DNA of 64,000 bases from Chitinophaga arvensicola (GCF_900110835.1 NZ_FOJG01000002.1:2322979-2386978); one strand, 5' to 3'; shown: positions 26,901 through 34,891, counted from the stretch's first letter. Numbers and translations are program-made. Notes: a model not told the origin generated them from the letters alone.

Positions 26901-27612
26901 TGATGGCACTCGTAAGACGCCGGCGGTCTATTTGCTGATAACCGGTGCTAACGGTCACCTCGCCCAGTTCTGAGGTAGATTTGGACAGGGTGATCTTTAA
27001 ACTGCCCTTGTTGACTTTTACTTCTTCTTTTTCAAACCCGATAGAAGAAATAACCAGGATTGCATGGGTGCTGACATTTCTAAATGCAAACTCTCCATTT
27101 GTATTGGTAGTAGTACCCAATTCCGTTCCTTTTACGGCTACGCTTGCCCCTATTACGGGGCCGCCACGTTCGTCCTGTACTTTCCCTATAACCCATATCA
27201 AAGTATCTGCAGGTGGGTCGCTTATACCCTCCTGCTTTGGGGCCGCCACTTTAGGCGAAACAAAAATACTTTTGCCTTTGATGGTGTATTCCAGTGGCTG
27301 ACTTTTGAACACCTCCGCCAGAAATTGCTCCAGTGGCAGGTTTTGTGCGTTCAGAGAAACAGGTTTGGAAGAACGGAGGGCAGACTCAGGATAGAGGAAC
27401 AGGAAATCGGTTTGTTTCTCTACCGATTTAAAAACAGATTTTAAGGATACTTTTTCTCCCTTAAAAGTAACATGCTGTGATACGCCCCTGGCGCAAACGG
27501 TTAAAATACCAACCGTTAAAAAGAGTGTAGTTAGTTTCATGACTAACATGATTTTGGTGATGTGGTGATTGCTGCGGCGAACCAGCCATTCACAAATAGC
27601 AGTTTTTAGCAT
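23914..27612 (-). CDS. susC: SusC/RagA-family TonB-dependent transporter with STN domain
   Basis: 1232 residues. An N-terminal segment with a signal helix (about 25-46) precedes an STN domain (about 50-120, FKSVEKQTDFLFLYPESAL), then a carboxypeptidase-regulatory-like repeat (about 145-220, GGPVIGASVAVKG), the plug (SAGMFSIDQALEGRVPGLFV) with the SusC hallmark DILKDASATALYGVRAANG, and a barrel ending SFTIDVSF. The STN domain places it under the FecR/ECF sigma pair upstream. The exact start is uncertain because Met codons also occur at residues 22 and 25. It forms a pair with the SusD gene 6 bp downstream. Confidence 0.95.
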   Translation of the reverse strand: MLKTAICEWLVRRSNHHITKIMLVMKLTTLFLTVGILTVCARGVSQHVTFKGEKVSLKSVFKSVEKQTDFLFLYPESALRSSKPVSLNAQNLPLEQFLAEVFKSQPLEYTIKGKSIFVSPKVAAPKQEGISDPPADTLIWVIGKVQDERGGPVIGASVAVKGTELGTTTNTNGEFAFRNVSTHAILVISSIGFEKEEVKVNKGSLKITLSKSTSELGEVTVSTGYQQIDRRRLTSAITTLKAKDILSAGMFSIDQALEGRVPGLFVMNPSGDIGVAPKIRIRGTSTLLGNREPVWVVDGVVVNDPVNIDPASINDLDFVNRLGNAISGLKPFDIEQIDILKDASATALYGVRAANGVIVITTKKGKTGAPVVNFNQSTSIVQRSHYTDANVNVMNSRQRIDFSRDLIDKGLNYSDHINYVGYEGALTKLYNGEYSYEAFQQDVHRMETINTDWFDVILHNAVSTQNNLSVSGGNEKTKYFASVGAATQRSTIRGDKIDQYSALIKLNTALSSRLTWELNFRGNTEKRDFVSSSVNALSYAYNTSRAVPAYNEGGDLNYYKRYSSSASDYFRFNILNEMAHSRNNIDASGLALNTNLNYKLNKHLNGTLLLSFNNNNTEDRTAYEENTFSAAEIRLSEYGMPADPARTTMPYGGEYRSSNVRNRSYLVRGQANFTHPVGVNKRDQLDITMGGEMSSNQYNGLKMIRRGYMKDRGQIFAPVDPVKYPKYAEWSTINNMDQITNNLTNIVSGYLATAYTFNDKYILNFNTRTDFSNKFGSRSREKFLPTWSVSGRWDIDKDFFKNSRAVNMMALKASYGYQGNMLDNQTPDLIINQGSLDPISEEYYSTIAYYPNPNLKWEKNGELNIGLDFSLFNNKIQGTVNYFDKKTENAFLDKRVADINGLTTYVVNSGTIRNKGVEIALSFMPINNLGPKGGGNGFSWRIDPQLGQVLNSILSNSINHYGLNKYLGSLNANLYNDYLTGNQTVNGKAVNTFYSYAFNGLDHKTGKPTFKNDDEALRDKYRSEEPDDVFRQVMVPTGNRIPTIQGGILNTFSYKGFALSFNLAYSLGSKIRLTKLYTATDQQLNSGVAAPMPENNVRLEFENRWRKPGDEAFTNISALIGGRDFSQTLSHWSMSYPFSYAKNMWEMYDNADIRVVSGSYLKLRTINFRYTLPDHLNKYLNIKAANVMFSAMNVHTWASKDLHGQDPEQTGFGDMIQVSPRPTYSFTIDVSF

Positions 27613-27985
27613 ACTTTTGTGTTGTTTGGGTGATAAATAGGCAGTCCTCCAGGACTTTGTTTACGTTGCCCGAACTTTCCACCGCCCAGGCCTGCACGCC
27701 CGGGCGGTTTTGTTTCCGGCATTTTGTTTTCTTTCAGGGACAAAGCATCCCCAGATCAAATGTTTCATTTGACCTGAACTCAGCAGCCGTAGTAGCAGCT
27801 AAACAGTAATTGTAGTTGTCAGATAAAAACTGTCAGTCGATTCCCGGGCATTGCTACAGTCTTTACCGCTGGCTTGATGCCAGCTGACATTTCTGGATTT
27901 TTGACATAGACATTTTGGTTGGTTTTCGATTTTTTTGCCGGAGCACTCAACGATGCGGCAACGGCGGCAGATTGGTAATAGCTAT
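27613..27985. other. Gene-free 373-bp gap between FecR and susC with hairpins
   Basis: No coding frame is convincing. It holds a GC-rich imperfect hairpin at 27682-27707 (CCGCCC/GGGCGG plus GGC/GCC) followed by TTTTGTTT on the plus strand, a GCTGGC-TTGAT-GCCAGC hairpin near 27869-27885, and an AGTCC-TCCA-GGACT hairpin near 27643. It probably carries the susC promoter and leader, but I find no clear -33/-7 pair. Confidence 0.4.
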
Positions 27986-29188
27986 TTAAAAGACAATCAA
28001 TTTTTTCCCCTGTAGTTCCGTCTTCACGCCCATTTTCTGCAAGCCTTCCAGCACATCTTTCAGATGTACGTTCCTGTACATTTTCCCTTCGAATGTTATA
28101 TCAGATTCAGTTCCCCTGTATTCCACTTCGATATTATACCATCTTACCAATTGTCTCATAACGGTTTTCAGATCGGCGCCTGTAAAATCAAATATGCCGT
28201 TCTTCCAGGCCAGTACCTGATCTGGATCTGCTGATGAATTAACATTGATGTCCTCGCCGGCAGACGCGATAACGGCTTGCTGTCCCGGTTTAAGTACCAT
28301 TTTCTGATGATCATTGACTATTCTCACACTACCATCGATAAGGGTAGTCTTAATACTTTCCTCATCGTCATAGGAATTAACGTTAAAGCTTGTTCCCAAT
28401 ACCTGCACGAGCGCCTTCCCGTTTATGTCCACGGTGAAAGGCTGCTGTTCATTCTTTGCGACTTCAAAATAGACTTCGCCATGAATTTTAACGGTGCGTT
28501 TATCTCCAACAAAAGTTGCGGGAAATGTGATGGAAGAAGAAGCATTCAACCAGACTTTTGTGCCATCCGGTAGCACCAGCTGATACTGGCCACCCTTGGG
28601 GGTTGACATGGTATTCCATAGCATTTCTTTACCTCTCAGGCCTGCGGCATTGTAGGCGACCTGCCCATTGCTCAGTTTTATCACCTGTGCATTGCCCTGT
28701 TGCGCCAGTTTACCATTAGCCGCACTATCGAGCGTAATGCTGCTGCCATCAGCGAGGGTCAGGGTAGCCAGGGCGCCACCCGGTGCTACATCCGCCGGTA
28801 AGTTGTTGTTATTATTTCCGGCAGATAGCCGCTCTTGATGATGGTAGTTCCAAAACCAGGTGCCGGCTGCCAGCAGTAGAACAGCCGCTGCAGCCCAACG
28901 CCATTTGCGGGCAAAAGGAATGCGGCGAACAGGTGTGTCAGTATCCGTCAATTCCTTCGCGCTATTTGCTTTAAACTTCTGAAAAGCCTCTTCTGTATGC
29001 CGGTCGTCCAGCATAATGGAAAGATATTTATCAATTTCACCGCTATCCCTGATCTGATCAAACAGATCCCGGTTGACAGCGGATTGATTCAGCCATTGCT
29101 CCAGCAGCGCATTCTCCTCTGCATTCAGCGGCTGCCCGCTGAAATGGTGATAGAGAATGTCCTTTATCTGATCCATATTGACTTTCAT
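27986..29188 (-). CDS. FecR-family anti-sigma/signal transducer (SusCD locus)
   Basis: 400 residues, longer than the FecR of the other system. N-terminal cytoplasmic helices (residues 1-90, DILYHHFSGQPLNAEENALL), one membrane helix around 92-110 (WRWAAAAVLLLAAGTWFW), a periplasmic FecR domain (MSTPKGGQYQLVLPDGTKVW, LNASSSITFPATF, GEVYFEVAKNEQQPF) and a C-terminal DUF4974 (FDFTGADLKTVMRQLVRWY, EGLQKMGVKTELQGKKLIVF). It is expected to hold the ECF sigma at 29342 until SusC signals ligand. A second Met at residue 5 could also be the start. Confidence 0.93.
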   Translation of the reverse strand: MKVNMDQIKDILYHHFSGQPLNAEENALLEQWLNQSAVNRDLFDQIRDSGEIDKYLSIMLDDRHTEEAFQKFKANSAKELTDTDTPVRRIPFARKWRWAAAAVLLLAAGTWFWNYHHQERLSAGNNNNNLPADVAPGGALATLTLADGSSITLDSAANGKLAQQGNAQVIKLSNGQVAYNAAGLRGKEMLWNTMSTPKGGQYQLVLPDGTKVWLNASSSITFPATFVGDKRTVKIHGEVYFEVAKNEQQPFTVDINGKALVQVLGTSFNVNSYDDEESIKTTLIDGSVRIVNDHQKMVLKPGQQAVIASAGEDINVNSSADPDQVLAWKNGIFDFTGADLKTVMRQLVRWYNIEVEYRGTESDITFEGKMYRNVHLKDVLEGLQKMGVKTELQGKKLIVF

Positions 29189-29341
29189 ACGTTAGTAGTT
29201 GTTCCCAATGAATGCATCGCCTGGTGCTGTTACATGGAAAATTTAGTGCGCCTGGGATCATACATTTGTATAACCTCCAAAGCGTAAAAATTGCCCCGTA
29301 TGATAAGTAAACGACTGAACCCGGGCAGGCATCACAAAGAA

Positions 29342-29932
29342 TTAATAAAAAAATGAAAAAAATATCATCAGTCTCCGCTTTTCAAGCAGCAGGCGGAGCT
29401 TTTCAAGCGCTCTTGCTTTTTGATTGCGGACATTATTGGGGGTAATGCCAAGGCGTTCAGCGATTTCAGGCGTAGAGAGGTCTTCTACAAAGATCATCTT
29501 CAATAGTTGCACCTGGCTGGGGGGTAAAGTCAATATTTCCGCATATACCCGGTTAAAAAGATCTTCTTTTATAATCTTTGCTTCCAGTATATCTTCTATG
29601 GTTTCCTGGCTATAGATGATCTCTCCCTGTTTGGACGATTTCACCTGCAGGTGTTTCCGGTGGTCATGACATTTATTTCTCGCGACAGTAAAAAGAAAAG
29701 CGCCCGCTTCTCTAATAGTAGCATGCCTGAAGTGTTCACGCCGGTTCCAGAAGATAGATATTGCTTCCTGGGCGATGTCCTGGGCTTCAGCGTCATCCTT
29801 TAAAACGTCTAGAATGAAATATCTTAACCGGGGATAGAAAGACTGGAAAAAGTGCTTCATCGCGGCTTCATTCCCATCTGCTATCCTCGCCAGCAACTCC
29901 GGATGATCAATATGCATGTTACTGTTATCCAA
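29342..29932 (-). CDS. ECF RNA polymerase sigma factor (SusCD locus)
   Basis: 196 residues. Region 2 covers FQSFYPRLRYFILDVL to AQDIAQEAISIFWNRREHF; region 4 carries the helix-turn-helix LSTPEIAERLGITPNNVRNQ. It is the first gene of a same-strand run sigma, FecR, SusC, SusD and more. Its expected role is transcription of the SusCD genes on release from FecR. An ATCACCC/GGGTGAT hairpin lies about 45 bp upstream (29976-29995). Confidence 0.92.
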   Translation of the reverse strand: MDNSNMHIDHPELLARIADGNEAAMKHFFQSFYPRLRYFILDVLKDDAEAQDIAQEAISIFWNRREHFRHATIREAGAFLFTVARNKCHDHRKHLQVKSSKQGEIIYSQETIEDILEAKIIKEDLFNRVYAEILTLPPSQVQLLKMIFVEDLSTPEIAERLGITPNNVRNQKARALEKLRLLLEKRRLMIFFSFFY

Positions 29933-30138
29933 TTGGTTTGATTACATTCATCAGGTGAATTTAATAGATATAGGCATCACCCATACCAGGGTGATTACTT
30001 GGAATCAGATGCCGTGGATGTAGCATTAGCAAAATACAAAGTTTATTTAATTTTATGAAAATACTCCCAATCAGAGAAAACAGGAACTCCTCCTGTACAT
30101 TATAAGTGACAACTTTCGGGGCATTTCGTGAAAACAAA

Positions 30139-30169
30139 AAAGCCTGTAGATTTTTTATCTACAGGCTTT
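30139..30169 (-). terminator. Hairpin terminator of the azoreductase gene
   Basis: Perfect 13-bp stem (AAAGCCTGTAGAT and complement) with a 5-T loop, followed on the minus strand by TTTTGTTTTC; 50 bp past the azoR stop. Confidence 0.75.
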
Positions 30170-30218
30170 AGGCACCTTTGTATCAGGGATTTCGCTCTTA
30201 TGTTCCTGACAGGATTAA

Positions 30219-30821
30219 CTAATCAATTTTTATACTATCCAGGGCTTTCTCCATGGCCAACTCTTTCACACCCGGCACTTTTAATCCTTCTGCACGGAAT
30301 ACGGTCAGATCAGTCATACCCAGGAAACCAAGGAAAGCATGCAGATAAGGCGCAACAAAATCGTTGGCCTTGCCTGGTCCCTCAGAATAAATCCCTCCGG
30401 ACGACATGGCCACATACACCTTCTTTCCTGTTACTTTTCCGACAGGACCATTTTCACCATATCCGAAAGTTATACCTGCCCTTGTAATATGATCAATCCA
30501 GGCTTTTAACGAAGTATGAATAGTATAGTTATAAAGTGGCGCACCAATTACAATGATGTCTGCAGTCATTAACTGTTTAACCATTTCATCAGAAAAACGG
30601 ATGGATGCTTTATCTTCTTCGGTCAGCTGATCCCCTGGAATAAAGAACGTGCGAAGTACTGCCGGATTTAAATGTGGAATGTCGATATCGACAAGATTTA
30701 ATTCCTCCAGGGGACTGCCTGGATATTTTTCCTGAATTTTTTCAACGATCGCACGACCCAGCTGAATGCTGTGTGATCCTTTTGCCTGTATACTTGAAAT
30801 TAAATGAAGAATACGTTTCAT
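30219..30821 (-). CDS. azoR: FMN-dependent NADH:quinone oxidoreductase / azoreductase
   Basis: 200 residues from the ATG at 30821, chosen because it begins the flavodoxin-like first strand (MKRILHLISS); an upstream in-frame start adds 13 unrelated residues. The family pattern is clear: PLYNYTIHTSLKAWIDHI, ITFGYGENGPVGKVTGKKVYV and SSGGIYSEG around the FMN site. AzoR proteins reduce quinones and azo compounds as homodimers and protect against electrophilic stress. The gene is divergent from an HxlR regulator with a conserved-position cysteine, a common arrangement for quinone- or aldehyde-responsive control. Confidence 0.9.
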   Translation of the reverse strand: MKRILHLISSIQAKGSHSIQLGRAIVEKIQEKYPGSPLEELNLVDIDIPHLNPAVLRTFFIPGDQLTEEDKASIRFSDEMVKQLMTADIIVIGAPLYNYTIHTSLKAWIDHITRAGITFGYGENGPVGKVTGKKVYVAMSSGGIYSEGPGKANDFVAPYLHAFLGFLGMTDLTVFRAEGLKVPGVKELAMEKALDSIKID

Positions 30822-30878
30822 AAAAAATGCCTGTTTATAAGTTTTTATTCCCCGGTTCATCCGGTTTTTTTATCTCCT

Positions 30879-30896
30879 GCGAAAGAATTCTTTCGC
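30879..30896. promoter_or_regulatory. 18-bp perfect palindrome upstream of azoR
   Basis: GCGAAAGAATTCTTTCGC is its own reverse complement. It lies 58 bp before the azoR start, near a candidate minus-strand -7 box (reads TAATTTTG, 30912-30919). A dimeric regulator site is likely; the neighbouring HxlR protein is the obvious candidate. Confidence 0.5.
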
Positions 30897-30966
30897 TTGA
30901 ATTATCAAAGGCAAAATTATGGTTACCAGATGGTCTACGGGAGGTACTTACATAAAGGGAAGCGGT

Positions 30967-30990
30967 TACATTGAGGTAATGTAGTTACCT
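30967..30990. promoter_or_regulatory. Two overlapping inverted repeats just upstream of the HxlR gene
   Basis: TACATT-GAGGT-AATGTA (30967-30983) overlaps AGGTAA-TGTAG-TTACCT (30974-30990), both perfect. They end 9 bp before the HxlR start codon and overlap a TACCTTTG that fits the -7 consensus. This looks like an autoregulatory operator. Confidence 0.55.
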
Positions 30991-30998
30991 TTGCATGT

Positions 30999-31376
30999 AT
31001 GGAGACAATGATAACCGAGTCCCTTCCGGACAATGAAGCATGCGCAGGTTCGCTCAAAAATATGCTTGATGCACTATCTGTTATTAATGGAAAGTGGAAA
31101 CTGGCTTTAATCCTTTGCCTGGTGCAATCATCAAAGCGCTTTAATGAAATTCAGCAGGAAATTCCCGGGATATCTTCCAGGATATTGGCCAAGGAATTAA
31201 AAGACCTGGAATTAAATGACTTTATTAAACGTCATGTATATCCGACTACGCCGGTGAGTATTGTTTATGAAGCAACAGCGTATAGCCGCACTTTAAAAAA
31301 TGTGATAGGTGAACTTAGCACGTGGGGAGGACAACACCGCGAGAAAATCAAGGCAAGCATGAGAAAGCAGTCTTGA
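30999..31376 (+). CDS. HxlR-family winged-helix regulator
   Basis: 125 residues of the HxlR (DUF24) family: a Cys in the N-terminus (NEACAGSL, residue 16), then MLDALSVINGKWKLALI, RFNEIQQEIPGISSRILAKEL as the recognition helix region, and a wing with HVYPTTPVSIVYEATAYSR. Related proteins (HypR, YodB, QorR) sense quinones or disulfide stress through the N-terminal Cys, though here it is followed by Ala rather than Pro. Divergent from azoR, with palindromes in the 177-bp gap, so it most likely represses or activates azoR and itself. Confidence 0.9.
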   Translation: METMITESLPDNEACAGSLKNMLDALSVINGKWKLALILCLVQSSKRFNEIQQEIPGISSRILAKELKDLELNDFIKRHVYPTTPVSIVYEATAYSRTLKNVIGELSTWGGQHREKIKASMRKQS

Positions 31377-31694
31377 TTAGGTTTCCGATCCTATATAGCA
31401 TCAGCCGGTATCATGCCGTTAGTTATGCCTTCATCATTCTCCTCTTTGTTACCCGGTTAACCCTACGTCCGGATTTTTTATTTATGTTACTGTTAAACCT
31501 TCAAAACCCGCCGCCGTCCAAAATGCTCAAAATTATGTTATAGAGCATGTTTTCAGCAATCTGTCCCTGGTAATGCCCCATCATTACCAACTGGCTTTTT
31601 TTTGCCCATGGATCCAACCCTTTATCTACATAAGGTTTACAACAACATCCAAGTTTCCTACACTGTTCATTAACATTAAAACAACATTAGCCGA
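31377..31694. other. Gene-free 318-bp gap
   Basis: No supported gene. The only open frame starts inside the HxlR gene in another frame and has no family features. AT-rich sequence before 31695 probably includes the promoter of the pepsin-like lipoprotein gene, but no good -33/-7 pair is visible. Confidence 0.4.
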
Positions 31695-32882
31695 ATGAAA
31701 TTAAGAGGAAGTATCCAGAAGACGCTGACACTCGCAATTGCGTCTTCCCTGCTGCTGACCGCATGCTCCAAAAAAGATGACCTGGCTAATATGCCGGACC
31801 CTGTGCCCACCACGACAACACCTTTAAATGTAATCACCCAGCCAGTTACACTCAACCTGTTAATGGTGAATGATGGTGGTTACGTAAAACGATTGTTGAT
31901 GCCCATTACACAGATCGGATCGAAAACTGTTAATCTGAAAACCGTTTTTGACACCGGTTCGGAGGGTATGGTGCTGAATGCAGGCGCTGTACTGCCCCAG
32001 GAAATGATCACGCAGAATGGTATTGATCTGAAAGGGCAAACTTCATTGACAATAGATGGCATTACCATTACCAATGCCAGGGATTCCACCTCTTATGGTG
32101 AGCCTCCCTATACCAGGAAATACTATGGACAGATTGCCTATGCTACCATGGTTTTAGGGGATGATGCCGGTAATGTAACTACCCGGGAGATGTCTGTATT
32201 CCTGGTGTACAATGGCATCAAAACAGCCACCGGAAAACATGCACCATTAGACCCCGATCCAATGGTGGATGGTATATGCGGCGTCAATAATCAGGTTATC
32301 TCCAACGCTGACCGGGTAGCCTCCAGGAGTCAGATGAAAGGCCCGTTCTCCTATCTCGATTATGGAGCTGGTGTGAATGCAGGCATGTCCCTGAGTGCTT
32401 TAAACGCAATACAAAATGCGGATGTCATCAATCAGAGTGGCAGCCGTATTATTTACAGCGCCCCCTTGCTACAGGTTGGAATAGATCCGGGATCTGAAAC
32501 AGATTATATTATGCAACAGCAGGGATCTGCCGCTAATGGCGCCGCCTTCTCCCCACAGGTGCATGGCACTATCTATGCAGATGGAGATCAGTTTGCCGGA
32601 GCCATACTATTCGATACCGGTACTGCTACAGGTGGTAGTATATCTGATCCGGATACACCCTCTCCCGATCCTTATGTATTGGATAGTAATATGCCGGTAT
32701 ATTTTTCCACCAACGAAGGATTCTCTTATCAGTTCAACACTGATAAAAATGAATACCGTATGAGAATTGTCCCCAATCAATCCGGCAAACTTGGCAGATC
32801 GATCCTGGGATTAGAGTTCTTCACCAATCATTATTTTCTCCTGGACTATACCAGCAACCAGATTGGTATCGGTGATTTGTAA
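31695..32882 (+). CDS. Pepsin-like (two Asp-Thr-Gly motifs) putative aspartic protease lipoprotein
   Basis: 395 residues with a lipoprotein signal (SLLLTAC, Cys24). Two Asp-Thr-Gly sites are present: VFDTGSEGMVL with Asp86, and ILFDTGTATGG with Asp307. Between them are KYYGQIAYATMVLGD, in the place of the flap and strand after it, and MVDGICGVNN, like the Asp-Gly-Ile-Leu-Gly of pepsins. The last 30 residues read ILGLEFFTNHYFLLDY and then Asn-Gln-Ile-Gly-Ile, closely matching the pepsin C-terminal pattern Ile-Leu-Gly-Asp-x-Phe...Tyr...Phe-Asp...Gly. This two-lobed layout is eukaryotic-type (A1) and rare in bacteria. It is monocistronic, closed by a 21-bp-stem terminator. Whether it is active is unknown; the second site has Thr-Ala after Asp-Thr-Gly rather than Ser/Thr-Ser. 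Confidence 0.65.
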   Translation: MKLRGSIQKTLTLAIASSLLLTACSKKDDLANMPDPVPTTTTPLNVITQPVTLNLLMVNDGGYVKRLLMPITQIGSKTVNLKTVFDTGSEGMVLNAGAVLPQEMITQNGIDLKGQTSLTIDGITITNARDSTSYGEPPYTRKYYGQIAYATMVLGDDAGNVTTREMSVFLVYNGIKTATGKHAPLDPDPMVDGICGVNNQVISNADRVASRSQMKGPFSYLDYGAGVNAGMSLSALNAIQNADVINQSGSRIIYSAPLLQVGIDPGSETDYIMQQQGSAANGAAFSPQVHGTIYADGDQFAGAILFDTGTATGGSISDPDTPSPDPYVLDSNMPVYFSTNEGFSYQFNTDKNEYRMRIVPNQSGKLGRSILGLEFFTNHYFLLDYTSNQIGIGDL

Positions 32883-32907
32883 ATAGTTTACCATTCATTA
32901 AAAGAAG

Positions 32908-32965
32908 AATGTCTCAAAGTAATGGCTACCAGGATAAAACAGGATAGCCATTACTTTGAGACATT
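32908..32965. terminator. Long-stem bidirectional terminator
   Basis: Two 21-nt arms (32908-32928 and 32945-32965) are perfect complements around a 16-nt loop, followed by an A/T-rich run (TAAAAATTTTA). It lies between convergent genes and serves both. Confidence 0.75.
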
Positions 32966-33014
32966 AAAAATTTTACCGGAAAGATGTGGTATAAAAAGGC
33001 GGTATATACTATGC

Positions 33015-33800
33015 TTAGCGTGTGGCAATAAAGAATAGCCGTGAAAAAGGCAATAATCGGCCACCTTCAAAAAACGGATAATAGGTTTCATTTACCCTGG
33101 CACTGTATAGAGACAAAAATTCAAGCTGCTCTTCTTTCTCAAGCGGGTCGAGATAGAGGTGGAGATCTGTTCCTCTATACCATTCGCTTGCTTCTACCGG
33201 ATTGGCGGCTGAAAAATAGTAGGTAGTGCGCCATACCTCAAGACGGGTTACTTTATCCCTGAGTTGCTGGTAGTACCAATCTGCACTTTCTACCGCCATT
33301 CGCTGAATAACCGGGTCAATTTTATGTGCCCACGGACCTTCACCGGAAATAGTGCGCAGTATTTCCTGCATCGGCTGCTCCGCGTTATCAGGCACCTGGA
33401 TAGCCAGCGTACCACCCTGGGAGAGTTGACCTATTAACTTAGTCAGTATAGTGGCATGCGCTGATACCAACTGAAGTACCGAGTCTGAAAATATTAAATC
33501 ATATTTCCCGTCATCTTCCCAGGTAGAAAGATCTGCTACGCTAAATGATACATCCGGCAGACGTTTACGGGCGGCTTCGATCGCAGCTGCTGATTTATCC
33601 ATCCCACAAATATTGGCCTCCGGGAAGCGGTTTTTCAAGACTTCGGTCGAGAAGCCATTGCGGCAGCCAATATCGATAACATTATTAATATTTTCATTAC
33701 TGACGCGTGCCAGTAAATCCAGTAAAGGCTGCATTCCAGCCAACTCCAATTTTTTCTGAATTTTACTAATATCAGTTGCATTAGTGCCAGTTTCCTGCAT
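33015..33800 (-). CDS. Class I SAM-dependent methyltransferase, trans-aconitate methyltransferase-like
   Basis: 261 residues. Motif I VIDIGCRNGFSTEVL, then an acidic Asp at the end of strand 2 (CGMDKSAAAIEAARKRLP), motif II around FSVADLSTW, and DLIFSDSVLQLV. The C-terminal half (TLAIQVPDNAEQPMQEILR, then YYQQLRDKVTRLEVWRTTYY) resembles Tam, which methylates trans-aconitate. Note Gly-Cys-Arg-Asn-Gly in motif I where Tam has Gly-Cys-Gly-Pro-Gly. Cytoplasmic, monocistronic. The substrate is not certain. Confidence 0.85.
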   Translation of the reverse strand: MQETGTNATDISKIQKKLELAGMQPLLDLLARVSNENINNVIDIGCRNGFSTEVLKNRFPEANICGMDKSAAAIEAARKRLPDVSFSVADLSTWEDDGKYDLIFSDSVLQLVSAHATILTKLIGQLSQGGTLAIQVPDNAEQPMQEILRTISGEGPWAHKIDPVIQRMAVESADWYYQQLRDKVTRLEVWRTTYYFSAANPVEASEWYRGTDLHLYLDPLEKEEQLEFLSLYSARVNETYYPFFEGGRLLPFSRLFFIATR

Positions 33801-33874
33801 GTCTTTTATTTTAAAATAAATAACAAGTCATGGGACCATCTAAATCTGATAAGGTTTAAAGTGTAGACAAATAT

Positions 33875-34684
33875 TCAAATGGATGATGCTATAAGCGGAT
33901 GATAATTTAGTCCGGTTAAATTATTATTCAATAAAATTTCGTAAAGCTTGTTAGAAATAATTGTTCCTCTTTGTGCAAATCCGCCACTCCCAAAATACTC
34001 CTGCGTATAAAAAAAATCATATCCGCCAGGGTTGTCTTCAAACATGGGATAAGGCATGTCCGCCCTTAGAACATATTTTGTGAGGTTCCAGCCTTGTACA
34101 GCTTCCATTTCATCAATATACCTGGCATTGAGGTGCAGTTTAGATGGAGCTACTCCTTGCTGTACCAGCTGTACTATCGTCTTCAGGGGAGCCTTCGTTT
34201 TTAGATCCAATACCGGTTTGCAAGCTATATTTAAAGGTTTGAAGCAATCCTCATAAACCACAGGATTTACAAAAAAGATGTGTTCTGTAAAATGTAAAGA
34301 AGCAATTTTCCATTTACCCCATTTAGGTTCCCCCTTCATTTTAAAAAATCCGGTTTGCTCACCTCTGAGTATTCCATATTCCTGATCTCTTGCCGCCACG
34401 TCAAAAACATCCCCGTCCGTATCCGGGAGCGCATAACCTAAATACTTCTCCGCATATATATGCAGGAATTTAGCGGATTTTAAATCCTGTTCATCAAATA
34501 CCATTTCTGTTGAAAGCGTATCTGTCCAGGTTTTTCTAAAGCGTTTTTTTATTACATTCAGTTGAGGGGAATCCGCATCAATCATGATGGCATCGAATCC
34601 CTCCTTTGCTTTGATCCCCAGCGTAGCTAAAAAAGCGACATCGTCACTTGTAAAATCTTCAACAAATCTGTATATCTTCTTCAT
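33875..34684 (-). CDS. Orphan protein of unknown function, possibly immunity-like
   Basis: 269 residues, no signal peptide and no membrane helix. It is rich in aromatic and charged residues and ends SNKLYEILLNNNLTGLNYHPL, reminiscent of DUF1629/Imm11-type proteins whose last helix and strand have the form S-x-K/R-x-x-x-x-L...L-x-G-x-x-x-x-P. That resemblance is weak. It lies alone at the left end of a patch of small genes, with no toxin gene beside it. I would treat it as hypothetical. Confidence 0.6.
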   Translation of the reverse strand: MKKIYRFVEDFTSDDVAFLATLGIKAKEGFDAIMIDADSPQLNVIKKRFRKTWTDTLSTEMVFDEQDLKSAKFLHIYAEKYLGYALPDTDGDVFDVAARDQEYGILRGEQTGFFKMKGEPKWGKWKIASLHFTEHIFFVNPVVYEDCFKPLNIACKPVLDLKTKAPLKTIVQLVQQGVAPSKLHLNARYIDEMEAVQGWNLTKYVLRADMPYPMFEDNPGGYDFFYTQEYFGSGGFAQRGTIISNKLYEILLNNNLTGLNYHPLIASSI

Positions 34685-34891
34685 ACCTGTAATATAGAAT
34701 GAATAGTGTAATGATAGTTATTCCGGCAGCTCCGGTTTTGTATATTTCAGCGCTATATAAATATATCGACATCTATTGAGAAGCAAAGGAAGAAACCTTT
34801 ACTTGATGAATATAAAAAAAACGAATTAGGGATTTAAGATTTCTGATCAATAGCCATTGATCAATAGCAGCAACGATAAAATATTTTCTAA

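Noticed and set aside
31322..31543. A 73-codon frame overlapping the end of the HxlR gene
   Set aside because: Starts inside the regulator in another frame and has no recognisable feature.
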